The notes: a model not told the origin generated them from the letters alone. A stretch of DNA of 64,000 nt from Bifidobacterium breve (GCA_945861935.1 CAMAVU010000002.1:38519-102518); one strand, 5' to 3'; counted from the stretch's first letter, positions 42,491 through 52,056 are shown. Made by a program: numbers and translations.

Positions 42491-43141
42491 CTATCGGAGG
42501 ATACTGATCGCCCGCGCAGCGACGATGAGGATGACCAGCGCCGAGAGCAGGGCCTGGGACGCCATGAGTGCCTTCACGCGATGCCTGAGGGGCAGGGTGT
42601 CGGCGGGCGCGAACGACGTGGAGTTGGTCACCGACACGTAGAGGTAGTCGGGGAACGTGGGGCGCCAGGTCCACGGCCCGGCCATCTGGTACTGCCCGAA
42701 GAGGAAGTCGTGCGGGGTGGCCTCCGACAGCGCGCGGCGGCGGGGGCCGCCCCCGTCGATCTCCCAGAACCACACCGCGAAGATGATGACGTTCGTGATC
42801 CAGACCTGCAGTGCCGACACGATGAGATAGCGACCCTCGAAACCCGACTCGGTAACGACTCCGTTCACGAGCAGCGCGATGGCCGACGCGTTGGCCAGCG
42901 TGATGAGCGCGGCGAGGACCACGCCGATGTGACGGCGCCGGTCGGACTCGGCCACCGGCGGAACAAGGGCGATGATGATCAGGATCACCTCAAGGGCGGG
43001 AACGATCCACCGCAGCCAGCCCCCGCCCAGGATGAGAGAACCCGGCAGCGTGGCGTAGAGGACGACTGCCGCCACCAGCGCGACGACGGGCGGCCACCTC
43101 GACTCGCGCCACGCCTCGTCGTCGGGTTCGGTCGTGGCCAC
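42491..43141 (-). CDS. DUF1345-like membrane protein
   Basis: A 216-residue protein with about five hydrophobic segments ([67 protein letters not shown], and [18 protein letters not shown]). The conserved core [41 protein letters not shown] and [15 protein letters not shown] agrees with the DUF1345-like family seen in bacteria; a loop of this shape suggests a pore-like structure. The GTG at 43141 is chosen from the V-A-T-T-E-P start. It diverges from typA, 50 bases away. Confidence 0.7.
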   Translation of the reverse strand: MATTEPDDEAWRESRWPPVVALVAAVVLYATLPGSLILGGGWLRWIVPALEVILIIIALVPPVAESDRRRHIGVVLAALITLANASAIALLVNGVVTESGFEGRYLIVSALQVWITNVIIFAVWFWEIDGGGPRRRALSEATPHDFLFGQYQMAGPWTWRPTFPDYLYVSVTNSTSFAPADTLPLRHRVKALMASQALLSALVILIVAARAISILR

Positions 43142-43191
43142 GCCCGGATGATCGCAGCCCGGCCCCCGGGCATGGACTAGTCTCCCGCGCC

Positions 43192-45027
43192 GTGCCGACC
43201 CGGGACAACCTGCGCAACGTGGCGATTGTCGCCCACGTGGACCACGGCAAGACCACCCTCGTGGACGCGATGCTGTGGCAGACCGGCGCGTTCCGCGAGA
43301 ATCAGGCAGTGCAGACACGCGTGATGGATTCAGGCGACCTGGAGCGCGAGAAGGGCATCACGATCCTCGCCAAGAACACCGCGGTGCGCCGCGGTGACCT
43401 GACCATCAACATCATCGACACGCCCGGGCACGCCGACTTCGGGGGCGAGGTCGAGCGCGGGCTCTACATGGTGGATGGCGTGCTCCTGCTTGTGGACGCG
43501 TCCGAGGGACCGCTCCCGCAGACACGGTTCGTGCTGCGCAAGGCGCTCGAGGCACGACTGCCCGTGGTGCTGGTGATCAACAAGATCGACCGGTCCGATG
43601 CGCGCGTCGCCGAGGTCCTTGACGAGGTGTACGAGTTGTTCCTCGATTTGGGCGCGGACGAAGCGCAGATCGACTTCCCCATCGTCTACACCAACGGCAA
43701 GGCGGGCACGGCGTCGCTGACCCCGGACGCCCAGGACGATGACCTCTCCGCGCTCTTCGACGTGCTGCAGGCGACCATCCCCGCGCCCCGGTACACCACA
43801 GGGGCCCCGTTGCAGGCGCTGGTCACGAATCTGGCAGCCGACCCCTATCTCGGGCGCCTCGCGATATGCCGCGTGCACGAGGGCACCATTCGTAAGGGCC
43901 AGCAGGTTGCGTGGTGCCGTACCAACGGCACGACCCAGCAGGTGAAGGTGGTCGAACTGTTCCTCACCCGGGAACTCGACCGCGTACCGGTGGACGAGGC
44001 GGGTCCGGGGGACATCATCGCCGTGGCCGGCATCTCCGAGATCACCATCGGCGAGACGCTGGCCGATCTCAGCGACCCCCGCCCCCTGCCGGTGATCACG
44101 GTGGACGAGCCCAGCCTGAGCCTGACCATCGGCATCAACACCTCCGCGCTCGCGGGCACCGAGGGATCCAGACTCACGGCCCGGATGCTGAAGGACCGCC
44201 TCGATCAGGAACTCGTGGGAAACGTCTCGCTACGCGTGCAGCCGACCGACCGCCCCGACACGTGGGAGGTCCACGGCCGCGGCGAATTGCAACTGGCGAT
44301 CCTGGTCGAGACGATGCGCCGCGAAGGCTTCGAGATGACCGTCGGCAAGCCCGAGGTGCTGATCCGCGAGATCAGCGGCGTGCGCCACGAGCCGATCGAG
44401 CGCGTGACCATTGACATTCCCGAGGACATGATGGGTGTCGTCACGCAGTTGCTTGCCCTGCGTAAGGGCCGCGTGGAGCAGGTCGTCAATCACGGCACCG
44501 GCTGGATCCGGCTCGACTACCTGGTGCCCGCACGCGGCCTCGTGGGATTCCGCACCGAGTTCCTCACCGAGACCCGCGGGACCGGCCTGCTGCACTCGGT
44601 GTTCGAGGGCTGGGAGCCGTGGCAGGGCGAGATCCGCACCCGCACACGCGGAAGCCTTGTGGCCGACCGCACGGGAGTGGCCACAACCTTCGCGATGTTC
44701 GGCCTGCAGGAGCGCGGCGTGCTGTTCGTGGAGCCCGGCGACGCCGTGTACGAGGGCATGGTCATCGGCGAGAACGCCCGTGGCGAGGACCTCGATGTGA
44801 ACATCTGCAAGGAGAAGAAGCTCACCAACATCCGCTCGAGCACGGCCGATGAACTGGAGCGCCTGGTGCCCCCGCGCAAGTTGTCTCTGGAGCAGGCGCT
44901 CGAGTGGGTGCGTGAGGACGAGTGCGTGGAGGTCACGCCGCGGAGCGTGCGCATGCGCAAGGTCATCCTCGACGTCACCGGGCGCGTGAGGGCGGCCCGC
45001 AGCCGCGCGGCGGGCACACAGGCCTGA
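43192..45027 (+). CDS. typA: Ribosome-associated translational GTPase TypA/BipA
   Basis: A 611-residue GTPase that binds the ribosome at the elongation-factor site and supports ribosome assembly and stress growth. G1 motif [25 protein letters not shown] (G3), [10 protein letters not shown] (G4), followed by EF-G-like domains and the TypA-specific C-terminal part ([40 protein letters not shown]). Length is normal. The GTG at 43192 gives the standard N-terminus [16 protein letters not shown]. Confidence 0.95.
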   Translation: MPTRDNLRNVAIVAHVDHGKTTLVDAMLWQTGAFRENQAVQTRVMDSGDLEREKGITILAKNTAVRRGDLTINIIDTPGHADFGGEVERGLYMVDGVLLLVDASEGPLPQTRFVLRKALEARLPVVLVINKIDRSDARVAEVLDEVYELFLDLGADEAQIDFPIVYTNGKAGTASLTPDAQDDDLSALFDVLQATIPAPRYTTGAPLQALVTNLAADPYLGRLAICRVHEGTIRKGQQVAWCRTNGTTQQVKVVELFLTRELDRVPVDEAGPGDIIAVAGISEITIGETLADLSDPRPLPVITVDEPSLSLTIGINTSALAGTEGSRLTARMLKDRLDQELVGNVSLRVQPTDRPDTWEVHGRGELQLAILVETMRREGFEMTVGKPEVLIREISGVRHEPIERVTIDIPEDMMGVVTQLLALRKGRVEQVVNHGTGWIRLDYLVPARGLVGFRTEFLTETRGTGLLHSVFEGWEPWQGEIRTRTRGSLVADRTGVATTFAMFGLQERGVLFVEPGDAVYEGMVIGENARGEDLDVNICKEKKLTNIRSSTADELERLVPPRKLSLEQALEWVREDECVEVTPRSVRMRKVILDVTGRVRAARSRAAGTQA

Positions 45028-45044
45028 CGCAATACGATCGGGCG

Positions 45045-46001
45045 ATGCCCGACGTGCGTATGGATCAGAGTGCCGGCCCGGACGCGCAGCGCGCGGGGCT
45101 CGTCGCCGCGCTGGAAGCGCGCCGGGTGGACAACGCCTTCCACTACATCAGCGTGCGCGGGGCGGCGCGGTGGCGCGCCCTTGCCTCGTCGCACTCGCCG
45201 GCGCACGACCCCGGTGACGGGCTCCTGGCCTACGACCAGGCAACCCGTGCCCTGATCGGCGTGCTGCCCCCCGGCCCCGTCCATGTCATCGGCGTGGCGT
45301 GCGGTGACGGGTCGAAGGAGCGCCGTCTCCTCGGTGCTCTCGCCGGCTCGGGTCTGACCGATCTGACCGGGACGCCGGTGGACGTGAGCGTTCCGCTCGT
45401 GACGGCTGCCGCCCGGGCCATGGCCGCCGTGCCGGGCGTGGTCGTCACGCACGCCGTGGTGGCAGACATCACCGTGGCCCGCGACCTCTCCCCCCTCGTC
45501 GCACCACGTCGTGCCGGCGCGCGGCTCGCCACCCTCTTCGGCGTGCTGTCGAGCCTCGGCCCGGATGCGCTCGGTCCTGCGACGTCCGTACTCGATCCCG
45601 GCGACCTGCTGATGGTGAGCGCCAACCTTCTGCCACCCGGGGCCTCGGCGCGGGCGGACGTGATGGCCGGCTACGACAACCCGGCCACGCGCCACTGGCT
45701 GTCGGCCCTGCTTGAGGACATCGGCATCCACGAGGCGGGCGGTATCACGTTCCGATGGGACGACTCACCGGGCGGCCGGGCGATCGTGGGGGAGATCACG
45801 CTGCGCTCTGCCGTCACGGCCCGCCTGGGCGGCGTGGCCGTGACGCTGCCGCCGGGCGAGCCCATCCGACTGCTTCAGTCCTACCGCCACACGCCCGCGG
45901 ATCTGGGCTCAATGGTCGTCGGGGCCGGCCTGCGCCTCGTGACCGTGTGCACGTCACCGGGTGGCGAGGAGGGAGTGGCGGTGGCCGTCAGGCCGGGCTG
46001 A
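45045..46001 (+). CDS. SAM-dependent methyltransferase-like protein (histidine-specific/Methyltransf_33-like)
   Basis: A 318-residue protein. Glycine-rich SAM-binding region VHVIGVACGDGSKERRLL, acidic loop DLTGTPVDVS, and a later segment RLATLFGVLSSLGPDALGPATS with LDPGDLLMVSANLLPP that follow the layout of the EgtD-type histidine methyltransferase family (where GSxxGN and a glycine-rich LxPGGxxLxGxDL are found). The ending YRHTPADLGSMVVGAGLRLVTVCTSPGGEEGVAV also fits. The N-terminal FYDDxGSxLFExI motif of true EgtD is missing, so the substrate is probably different. Convergent with the DHPS-like gene, with a 14-base overlap. Confidence 0.6.
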   Translation: MPDVRMDQSAGPDAQRAGLVAALEARRVDNAFHYISVRGAARWRALASSHSPAHDPGDGLLAYDQATRALIGVLPPGPVHVIGVACGDGSKERRLLGALAGSGLTDLTGTPVDVSVPLVTAAARAMAAVPGVVVTHAVVADITVARDLSPLVAPRRAGARLATLFGVLSSLGPDALGPATSVLDPGDLLMVSANLLPPGASARADVMAGYDNPATRHWLSALLEDIGIHEAGGITFRWDDSPGGRAIVGEITLRSAVTARLGGVAVTLPPGEPIRLLQSYRHTPADLGSMVVGAGLRLVTVCTSPGGEEGVAVAVRPG

Positions 46002-46911
46002 TGTCCCCGGGGGCAATCGCGCCCAGGGTGTCCAGCACGGCCCGGATGCGGGGCACCTCGTGGGTACGGAACAGGCCCGTCCGTCCGAGGGCGGCCAGTA
46101 CCGCGAAGAAGGGCTCGGCCGAGCGGACCTCGCCGCCGAAGAAACCGGACGCATGCGGCAGCGCATGGCACACGGGCCAGCCCAGCGCGCGCAGGCGAAA
46201 GGTATTGAGGAAGACCTTCACCTGGTGCCGGACGCGACCCGGGCCGTCGAGCAGGTTGCCGTAGTAGAAGCCCAGTCCGGGATCGATGAGGATGCGCTCC
46301 ACCCCCAGCGAGACGGCCCGGTCGATGCGTGGGCCGAAGTGATCGAGCATGGCCGGGATGGGGTCGTCGCCCAGCACGAGGTCGCTCACCTCGCGCACGT
46401 TGGAGCCCTGGACGAAGCAGATGATGACGGCCGCTCCATGGGCGGCCACGGCGTCGTACACCTCGGCCTCGCGTGAGATGCCTGTCAGGTTGACCACCGA
46501 CGCGCCCGCGCCGAGCACGGCGCCGGCCACCGCGGGCGCGTAGGTCTCGACCGAGGTCAGCACGCCATGTCCATGCAGCGCAGAGACCACGGGTACGAGG
46601 GTGGCCACCTGCTGCTCCGGGGACACCCGCGTGGCACCGGCCAGCGTGGACTCGGCACCGATGTCCACCAGCAGCGCGCCCTGCGCCGCAAGCAGGCGCG
46701 CCCGACTCACGGCCGCGTCGGGTCCGGTGACCACCGACTCCTGATACCACGAGTCGGGTGACAGGTTCACGACGCCCATCAGCGCCGGGCGCTCGTCGGG
46801 GGTGAACGGACGCCCCCCGATGTCGAACGCGCGTACCGGCGCACGGAGGACGGGGGCATGGGCGGCGGCGAGCGCGGCCATCTCGGCAAGAAGCGGGGCG
46901 GGACCGGGCAT
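45988..46911 (-). CDS. Divergent dihydropteroate-synthase-family protein
   Basis: A 307-residue TIM-barrel protein of the pterin-binding (DHPS) family. LMGVVNLSPDSWYQES corresponds to the pterin site GVLNVTPDSF, LVDIGAESTLAGATRVSPEQQ to IDVGGESTRPGA, and ASVVNLTGI to the DINDI segment. The later part departs from folate enzymes: LIDPGLGFYYGNLLDGPGRVRH and HALPHASGFFGG replace DPGIGFGK and the usual SRKS phrase. Thus the protein may be a folate-pathway enzyme or a pterin-binding methyltransferase. Start ATG 46911. It follows a metallo-beta-lactamase-fold gene by 11 bases. Confidence 0.72.
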   Translation of the reverse strand: MPGPAPLLAEMAALAAAHAPVLRAPVRAFDIGGRPFTPDERPALMGVVNLSPDSWYQESVVTGPDAAVSRARLLAAQGALLVDIGAESTLAGATRVSPEQQVATLVPVVSALHGHGVLTSVETYAPAVAGAVLGAGASVVNLTGISREAEVYDAVAAHGAAVIICFVQGSNVREVSDLVLGDDPIPAMLDHFGPRIDRAVSLGVERILIDPGLGFYYGNLLDGPGRVRHQVKVFLNTFRLRALGWPVCHALPHASGFFGGEVRSAEPFFAVLAALGRTGLFRTHEVPRIRAVLDTLGAIAPGDISPA

Positions 46912-46922
46912 GGATCCGGACG

Positions 46923-47432
46923 CTACTGCGGAGCGATCCGTTCCATCGGACCGACCGAGGGGATGATCACCGCGGGCCGGAGCGCGATCAGGGCTGCCCG
47001 ATCGGCGCCGGGTGCCGCGGTCAGGACGCCGTCCGGGCCGGCGGCCAGCGCCCGTCCCGGCATGAGAGCGCGATGCACGTGGGACCACCACGCCACCTCG
47101 CCCGCGATACCCGTGGGGTGCATCCCGATGCCGGATGGCAGTGGATCGCCGGGCGCCCAGAGCGTCCCGGCGGTCATCCGTACGAGCGCATCGGCGTCCC
47201 GGGGATCATTCACACGGGTCAGCAGCACATGCACAGAGCCCCCGAGGCGCGCCATGTCCCGGGCGAGCGCGCGGCCGAACCGCTCGCGGTCCTCCCCCGC
47301 CGGGGGCAGGATGGGATCCACCAGCACGATCTCGGCGCCGTGCTCAAGGTACGCCGATGCCATCTCATGCCCCGTCTCCCCATCACGCACCGACCAGCGC
47401 CAGAGCCCCTCGTCGATGCGGGTGACCTCCAC
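46923..47432 (-). CDS. Metallo-beta-lactamase-fold-like protein lacking the metal motif
   Basis: A 169-residue protein whose order of strands (VEVTRIDEGLWRWSV, IVLVDPILPP, VHVLLTRVNDPRDADALV) matches the MBL-fold superfamily, in which the loop after the strand normally reads THxHxDH. Here that place reads TRVNDPRDAD, with no histidine pair, so it is probably not a zinc hydrolase. GPDGVLTAAPG and RPAVIIPSVGP form the C-terminal half. Length is short for the family. It is the first gene of a two-gene unit with the DHPS-like gene. The GTG start is uncertain. Confidence 0.5.
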   Translation of the reverse strand: MEVTRIDEGLWRWSVRDGETGHEMASAYLEHGAEIVLVDPILPPAGEDRERFGRALARDMARLGGSVHVLLTRVNDPRDADALVRMTAGTLWAPGDPLPSGIGMHPTGIAGEVAWWSHVHRALMPGRALAAGPDGVLTAAPGADRAALIALRPAVIIPSVGPMERIAPQ

Positions 47433-47493
47433 CCCCTGAACGCTAGACGCGGCCGGATGCAGGTGAGCGGGGTGGGCACGCGAAGGTGCATGG

Positions 47494-48051
47494 GTGCGAA
47501 GGCTCGTCCGATGGCTCGGCATGGAACTCCTGACCTGGCTGATCGCCGGGGGCGTTCTGGTGCTCGTGCTCGCGCTGTTCGCACCCCTGATCGCGGCCTT
47601 CATCATGGGGTGCGCGGTGACCGCAGCACTCGCGATCGGCAGTTGGTCCCGACGCGGTCGGAACCGACTGGCCCAACGCCGTGGGTTCACCGCCGCCGAC
47701 CGGATGACCGGTGAGGAGTTCGAGGACTGGCTCGCCGTCCTCTTCCGCGCCGCCGGATGGCGCGTGCGCCACACCCGGGTCACGGGCGACTTCGGAGCCG
47801 ATCTCATCCTCGGGCACGGCCCGGTGGACGAGGTCGTCGTGCAGGCCAAACGCCAGAGCCGCCCGGTGGGCGTGGCGGCGGTGCAGCAGGTGGCGGCGGC
47901 GCGGCTGCACTATGGGACCGAGGAGGCGATCGTTGCCACCAACAGCACGTTCACGCCCGCGGCCATCGAGATGGCGGAGAGCACCGGCGTGGCCCTCTGG
48001 GACCGGGATGACATCGCACGCGAACTCCTCGGGGTGCCGGCGACGCGGTGA
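47494..48051 (+). CDS. Membrane-anchored Mrr-type restriction-endonuclease-fold protein
   Basis: A 185-residue protein with one long or two short membrane segments near the N-terminus (LLTWLIAGGVLVLVLALFAPLIAAFIMG) and a PD-(D/E)XK domain: MTGEEFEDWLAVLFRAAGW, GDFGADLIL (metal-binding Asp), VVVQAKRQSRPVG (Q-x-K catalytic), and the ALKVYQEV-like VAAVQQVAAARLHYGTEEAIVATNS region. This is the Mrr_cat fold that acts on modified or foreign DNA; membrane-tethered versions are common in actinobacteria. No methylase or second subunit is near. Start GTG 47494; ATG 47521 is the alternative. Confidence 0.8.
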   Translation: MRRLVRWLGMELLTWLIAGGVLVLVLALFAPLIAAFIMGCAVTAALAIGSWSRRGRNRLAQRRGFTAADRMTGEEFEDWLAVLFRAAGWRVRHTRVTGDFGADLILGHGPVDEVVVQAKRQSRPVGVAAVQQVAAARLHYGTEEAIVATNSTFTPAAIEMAESTGVALWDRDDIARELLGVPATR

Positions 48052-48123
48052 GGCGAGGTCCGGGACCATGCGCGCCACGCGGACGGCAGGCCTGCCGCAT
48101 CGCGCCGGCACGCCCGATCTGGC

Positions 48124-48151
48124 TTGTGCATCCGTCCGCTTGACGTAATAT
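48124..48151 (+). promoter_or_regulatory. Probable nadB promoter, leaderless transcript
   Basis: TTGTGC (48124-48129) and TAATAT (48146-48151) with a 16-bp spacer fit a sigma-70-type promoter. The predicted transcription start, 7-11 bases past the -10 box, falls at or just before ATG 48162, and no ribosome-binding site precedes the ATG; the mRNA is probably leaderless, a common actinobacterial mode. The local sequence is far richer in A+T than its surroundings. Confidence 0.5.
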
Positions 48152-48154
48152 CAA
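48140..48154. promoter_or_regulatory. TTGA-N7-TCAA palindrome overlapping the nadB -10 box
   Basis: TTGACGTAATATCAA is an imperfect palindrome centred on the -10 element of the nadB promoter. Its position suggests a repressor operator controlling NAD synthesis, for example by an NrtR- or NadR/NiaR-like regulator; the sequence alone cannot decide which. Confidence 0.4.
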
Positions 48155-48161
48155 CTGTGTA

Positions 48162-49745
48162 ATGCCGTCAGATAGACGTAAATACGCCTCCCCGCGCCCT
48201 GTGGTCGTGGTGGGAGCGGGCCTCGCCGGCATGTCCGCCGCCCTCGGCATCGCGGGGCGGGCACCCGTGTTTCTGGTGACGAAGGGGCATCTGGGCGCGG
48301 GCAGCACCGCGTGGGCGCAGGGCGGCATCGCAGCGGCACTCGGCCCGGACGACTCGGCACAGGCACACGCCCGCGACACCGTCACGGCGGGCGCGGGCCT
48401 TGGGGACACGGCGACGGCGAATGCCGTATGCGCCGATGCCGCCGGCGTCATCTGCGACCTGGCGGCGCTCGGGGTCCGCTTCGACCGGGCGCACGGCGAA
48501 TTGGCCCTGGCGCGCGAGGGCGCGCACTCGCTGCCGCGCGTGGTGCACGCGGGAGGAGATGCCACGGGTCGCCATGTGACGGAGGCGCTCGCCCACAGCG
48601 TGCGGCGGGCCGCTGGTATCACACTCATCGAGCACTGCCATGTGGTCAACCTGATCGTGGATGACGAGGGCGTCCAGGGCGTGCGCCTGGGGAACGGCGA
48701 GGTCCTTGCGGCCCGGGGGGTAGTGCTCGCGACAGGAGGGGTCGGCCACCTGTTCGCCCGCACCACCAACCCGCCCGGGGCCACCGCCGATGGTCTCGCG
48801 CTCGCCCGCCGGGCCGGCGCCGCTCTGGCCGACCTCGAGATGGTGCAGTTCCACCCCACCGCCCTCGCGGTGGGCCCGAGCCCGCTCGCCCTCGTGAGCG
48901 AGGCCGTGCGCGGCGCGGGCGGGATGCTCTTCGACTGCCACGGCGACCCGGTGATGGCCGGCGTGCATCCCATGGGCGATCTGGGCCCGCGTGATGTCGT
49001 GGCACGCGCAGTCTTCCGTCGTGCCCGGGAGACCGGACGCGAGGTGGTGCTGAGCCTCGCCCACCTCGATGCCACCCGCGTGCGGGCGCGCTTCCCCGAG
49101 GTGGCGGCGCTGTGCGCGGCACACGGGATCGATCTCGCCGAGGATCTGGTGCCGGTGACCCCCGCAGCCCACTACGCCATGGGCGGCGTGCTCACCGACC
49201 TCTCCGGACGCACGACGGTGCCGGGCCTCTGGGCCGTCGGCGAGTGCGGGTCCACCGGGCTTCATGGCGCGAACCGTCTGGCCTCGAACGGGTTGCTCGA
49301 GGCCGCCGTACTCGGCCGCCGCGCCGCTGCCGACGCGGCGGCGGGCGGCGGCGGGCCCGCCGCGGGACCCCGTGCCGACCCCATCCCCGTCGGGGTCGGC
49401 GACGCTGACAGCGGCGTGGTGCGGCACCAGGTGGGCCGCATCATGTGGGACCGCTGCGGTCTGGAACGTGACGCGGCGGGTCTGGGCGATGCCGCCGAAC
49501 GCCTCGCAGCGCTGCCCGTCCCCGCCGACCCCGAGGCGGCGGGCCTGCTCGAGATCTCCCGCCTCATGGTGGCTGCCGCCACCGCGCGGGAGGAGAGCCG
49601 CGGGGCCCACTTCCGCACCGACTTCCCCGATACGGACCCGAGCCGGGCGCACCGCACCTGCTGGGCCGGTGACATGGCCCATGACCTCGCGCCTGTGCCG
49701 ACCGGCATGGCGACGGCATCGATCGACCTCACGGAGGCAGCGTGA
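48162..49745 (+). CDS. nadB: L-aspartate oxidase
   Basis: Flavoprotein oxidising aspartate to iminoaspartate, the first step of de novo NAD synthesis. The 527-residue protein has the FAD motif VVVVGAGLAGMSAALG, GSTAWAQGGIAAALG, the succinate-dehydrogenase-type HPTALAVG and AHYAMGGVLTDLSGRTTVPGLWAVGECGSTGLHGANRLASNGLLE region typical of NadB. Its stop overlaps the nadA start (GTGA). ATG 48162 lies directly after the promoter. Transcription of nadB, nadA and nadC is likely shared. Confidence 0.94.
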   Translation: MPSDRRKYASPRPVVVVGAGLAGMSAALGIAGRAPVFLVTKGHLGAGSTAWAQGGIAAALGPDDSAQAHARDTVTAGAGLGDTATANAVCADAAGVICDLAALGVRFDRAHGELALAREGAHSLPRVVHAGGDATGRHVTEALAHSVRRAAGITLIEHCHVVNLIVDDEGVQGVRLGNGEVLAARGVVLATGGVGHLFARTTNPPGATADGLALARRAGAALADLEMVQFHPTALAVGPSPLALVSEAVRGAGGMLFDCHGDPVMAGVHPMGDLGPRDVVARAVFRRARETGREVVLSLAHLDATRVRARFPEVAALCAAHGIDLAEDLVPVTPAAHYAMGGVLTDLSGRTTVPGLWAVGECGSTGLHGANRLASNGLLEAAVLGRRAAADAAAGGGGPAAGPRADPIPVGVGDADSGVVRHQVGRIMWDRCGLERDAAGLGDAAERLAALPVPADPEAAGLLEISRLMVAAATAREESRGAHFRTDFPDTDPSRAHRTCWAGDMAHDLAPVPTGMATASIDLTEAA

Positions 49746-50842
49746 CCACCACCGCCCCGGCGTGTGCCATCCCCGTCGCCGGGGACGCGGTCCCCGAGGA
49801 GGAGCTGGTTGCCCGCGCAACGGCGGCGCGCGAGGCGCTTGGCAACCGGTTGGTGATTCTGGGCCACCACTACCAGAAGCACGAGGTGATCCGGTTCGCC
49901 GACGTCACCGGCGACTCGTTCCTGCTGGCGCGCCGTGGCGCGGAGGCCACCGAGGCCGATCTCGTGCTCTTCCTCGGCGTGTACTTCATGGCCGAGGCAG
50001 CGGACATCCTGGCCCAGCCGCACCAGCGGGTCATCCTTCCCGACCTGACCGCCGGGTGCCATCTGGCCGAGTGCGCGGACATCTTCACGGTGAACGACGC
50101 ATGGGAGCAGATCACCGCGCACCTCCCCGGCCGCACCATCGTTCCGCTCACCTACATGAACTCCGGCGCCGACCTGAAGGCCTTCGTGGGCCGCAACGGG
50201 GGGGCGGTGTGCACCTCGGGTAACGCCGAGCGCGCGTTCCGATGGGCTCGTGAGCGGGGCGACATGGTCTTCTTCTTCCCCGACGAACATCTGGGCCGCA
50301 ACACCGCATGCCGCCTGGGCATGGCGCCCACCGCCCCGGTGGTGTGGGATCCGCGCCACGCCGACCTCGGCGGCATCGCGCCAGACCGCCTGACCGCCAG
50401 CGAGATCGTGCTGTGGAAGGGCTTCTGCAACGTGCATACGGCGTTCACCGTGCGGCAGATCGAGGAGACCCGCGCCGCGCACCCGGACGTCACGGTGATC
50501 GTGCACCCCGAGTGCCCGTACCCCGTGGTCGAGGCCGCCGATGAGGATGGTTCGACCGAGTACATCATCAGGCGACTCGGCGAGATGCCGGCTGGCAGCA
50601 CCGTCGCCATCGGCACCGACTGGAACCTGGTGGACCGCCTGCGCCTCCAGCACCCCGACAAGACGGTCTTCTGCCTGAAGGAGGACCTGTGCCCCTGCGT
50701 GACGATGAACCGCATCACGCTGCCGAAACTCACGTGGGCCCTCGAGAGCCTGGCCGCCGGTGAGGTGCCGAACGTCGTCACGGTTGACGATGGGATGGCC
50801 CGGGACGCACGTCTGGCGCTCGACCGCATGCTCACCCTCTGA
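49742..50842 (+). CDS. nadA: Quinolinate synthase
   Basis: Iron-sulfur enzyme condensing iminoaspartate with dihydroxyacetone phosphate to quinolinate. The 366-residue protein shows the [4Fe-4S] ligand cysteines in LTAGCHLAECADIF, KGFCNVHTAF and KEDLCPCVTMNR, plus LGHHYQKHEVIRFAD, PLTYMNSGADLKAFVGRNGG and FPDEHLGRNTA. The start overlaps nadB by 4 bases and the stop shares one base with the nadC start. It is the longer NadA form typical of actinobacteria. Confidence 0.95.
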   Translation: MTTTAPACAIPVAGDAVPEEELVARATAAREALGNRLVILGHHYQKHEVIRFADVTGDSFLLARRGAEATEADLVLFLGVYFMAEAADILAQPHQRVILPDLTAGCHLAECADIFTVNDAWEQITAHLPGRTIVPLTYMNSGADLKAFVGRNGGAVCTSGNAERAFRWARERGDMVFFFPDEHLGRNTACRLGMAPTAPVVWDPRHADLGGIAPDRLTASEIVLWKGFCNVHTAFTVRQIEETRAAHPDVTVIVHPECPYPVVEAADEDGSTEYIIRRLGEMPAGSTVAIGTDWNLVDRLRLQHPDKTVFCLKEDLCPCVTMNRITLPKLTWALESLAAGEVPNVVTVDDGMARDARLALDRMLTL

Positions 50843-51681
50843 TGGACCTGGCGACGTTGGTCGCGGCCGCATTGGCCGAGGATCTGGGTGACCGCGGCGA
50901 TGTGACGTCGCTGGTGACCATCCCCGGGGACGCCCGGGCGCGTGGGCGCGTCGTGGCCCGCTCCGGCGGCGTATTTGCCGGGCGCGCATTCGGCGAGGAG
51001 GTACTCCGCCAGATGGGCGTGGACGGGACATGGCAGGCGGTGGACGGGACAGTGCTCTCCCCCGGCGAGTCGGTGCTGGGGGTTGACGGCCCCGCACGTG
51101 CGGTGCTGTCGGCCGAGCGGACGCTGCTGAACGGGATGTCGCATCTGTCGGGCATCGCCACCCAGACCGCGCGCTTCGTGCGGGCCGCCCACCCGGCAGC
51201 GGTGCTCGACACCCGCAAGACCACGCCCGGCTGGCGCGTGCTGGAGAAGGCCGCCGTGGCCGCGGGGGGCGGCACCAACCACCGCATGGGCCTGTTCGAC
51301 ATGGTGCTGGTGAAGGACAACCATCTGGCCATCGGAGGTATTGACCTGCGTGGGGCTGTCGCCCGCGCGCGCGCCGAGTTGCCGGGCATACCGGTGGAGG
51401 TGGAGGCGGATGATCTGACGGGCGTGCGGCTGGCCCTGGAGGCCGGCGCTGACCGCATCCTGCTGGACAACATGGATGCGGCCACCATGCGCGCGGCAGT
51501 GGACCTGTGTCGCGGACGGGCGATCACCGAGGCCTCGGGGGGAATGGACCTGGAGGGCGTTGCGCACGCCGCGGCGTGCGGCGTGGACTTCATCAGCGTC
51601 GGCGCACTCACCCACTCGTCACCTGCCCTCGATCTTGCCCTTGACCTCGACGAGGTCTCGCCCGCTCCCGAGCAGATCTGA
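50842..51681 (+). CDS. nadC: Nicotinate-nucleotide pyrophosphorylase (quinolinate phosphoribosyltransferase)
   Basis: Converts quinolinate and PRPP to nicotinate mononucleotide. The 279-residue protein has the N-terminal [11 protein letters not shown] motif, the PRPP/quinolinate-binding [39 protein letters not shown], and [11 protein letters not shown], all conserved in NadC. The order nadB-nadA-nadC with overlapping genes completes the de novo route to NaMN. Confidence 0.95.
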   Translation: MDLATLVAAALAEDLGDRGDVTSLVTIPGDARARGRVVARSGGVFAGRAFGEEVLRQMGVDGTWQAVDGTVLSPGESVLGVDGPARAVLSAERTLLNGMSHLSGIATQTARFVRAAHPAAVLDTRKTTPGWRVLEKAAVAAGGGTNHRMGLFDMVLVKDNHLAIGGIDLRGAVARARAELPGIPVEVEADDLTGVRLALEAGADRILLDNMDAATMRAAVDLCRGRAITEASGGMDLEGVAHAAACGVDFISVGALTHSSPALDLALDLDEVSPAPEQI

Positions 51682-51929
51682 TCCGCGTCGTCATCGCAAT
51701 CGCCCTCGCCATGGCAACGGGGGCGATTGCGCGTGCCACCGTCGACGTCGCCGTGGTGGCCATGCAGGCCGACCTGCACGTCCCTGTCGACGACGGCAAC
51801 GCCGCCATGCTCGTCCCGGCCACACGTTCGCCGGTGGTGGTGTTCGTCGCCGGCGTGCTGGGCGACCGGCTCGGGCGGCGGCGGGTGATGGTGGCGAGCT
51901 CCGCCCGAAGGCGCTCGGCATCCCGCTGA
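51682..51929 (+). pseudogene. Truncated MFS-transporter remnant
   Basis: Immediately after nadC an in-frame stretch reads like the first two helices of a drug:H+ antiporter of the major facilitator superfamily: LARATVDVAVVAMQADLHVP-like (compare the LDxTIVNVALPxIxxxL region) and later VVVFVAGVLGDRLGRRRVMVASS, the MFS loop 2-3 motif GxLxDRxGRRR. It then ends in an Arg/Ser-rich tail and a stop after about 80 codons. No further MFS helices follow, so the rest of the gene has been lost. The first Met is at 51711. Confidence 0.6.
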
Positions 51930-52056
51930 GGGATGTGCGGGAGGTGAGTGGTCGCACACGGTGCGGCTGCCCTGATCCTGCTGTCCTCGGTTCGTCCCCG
52001 GCGACGGAGACCCGCCACATCGGCGACGCGTCGGTAACGCCCTCCGGGATGGGATC

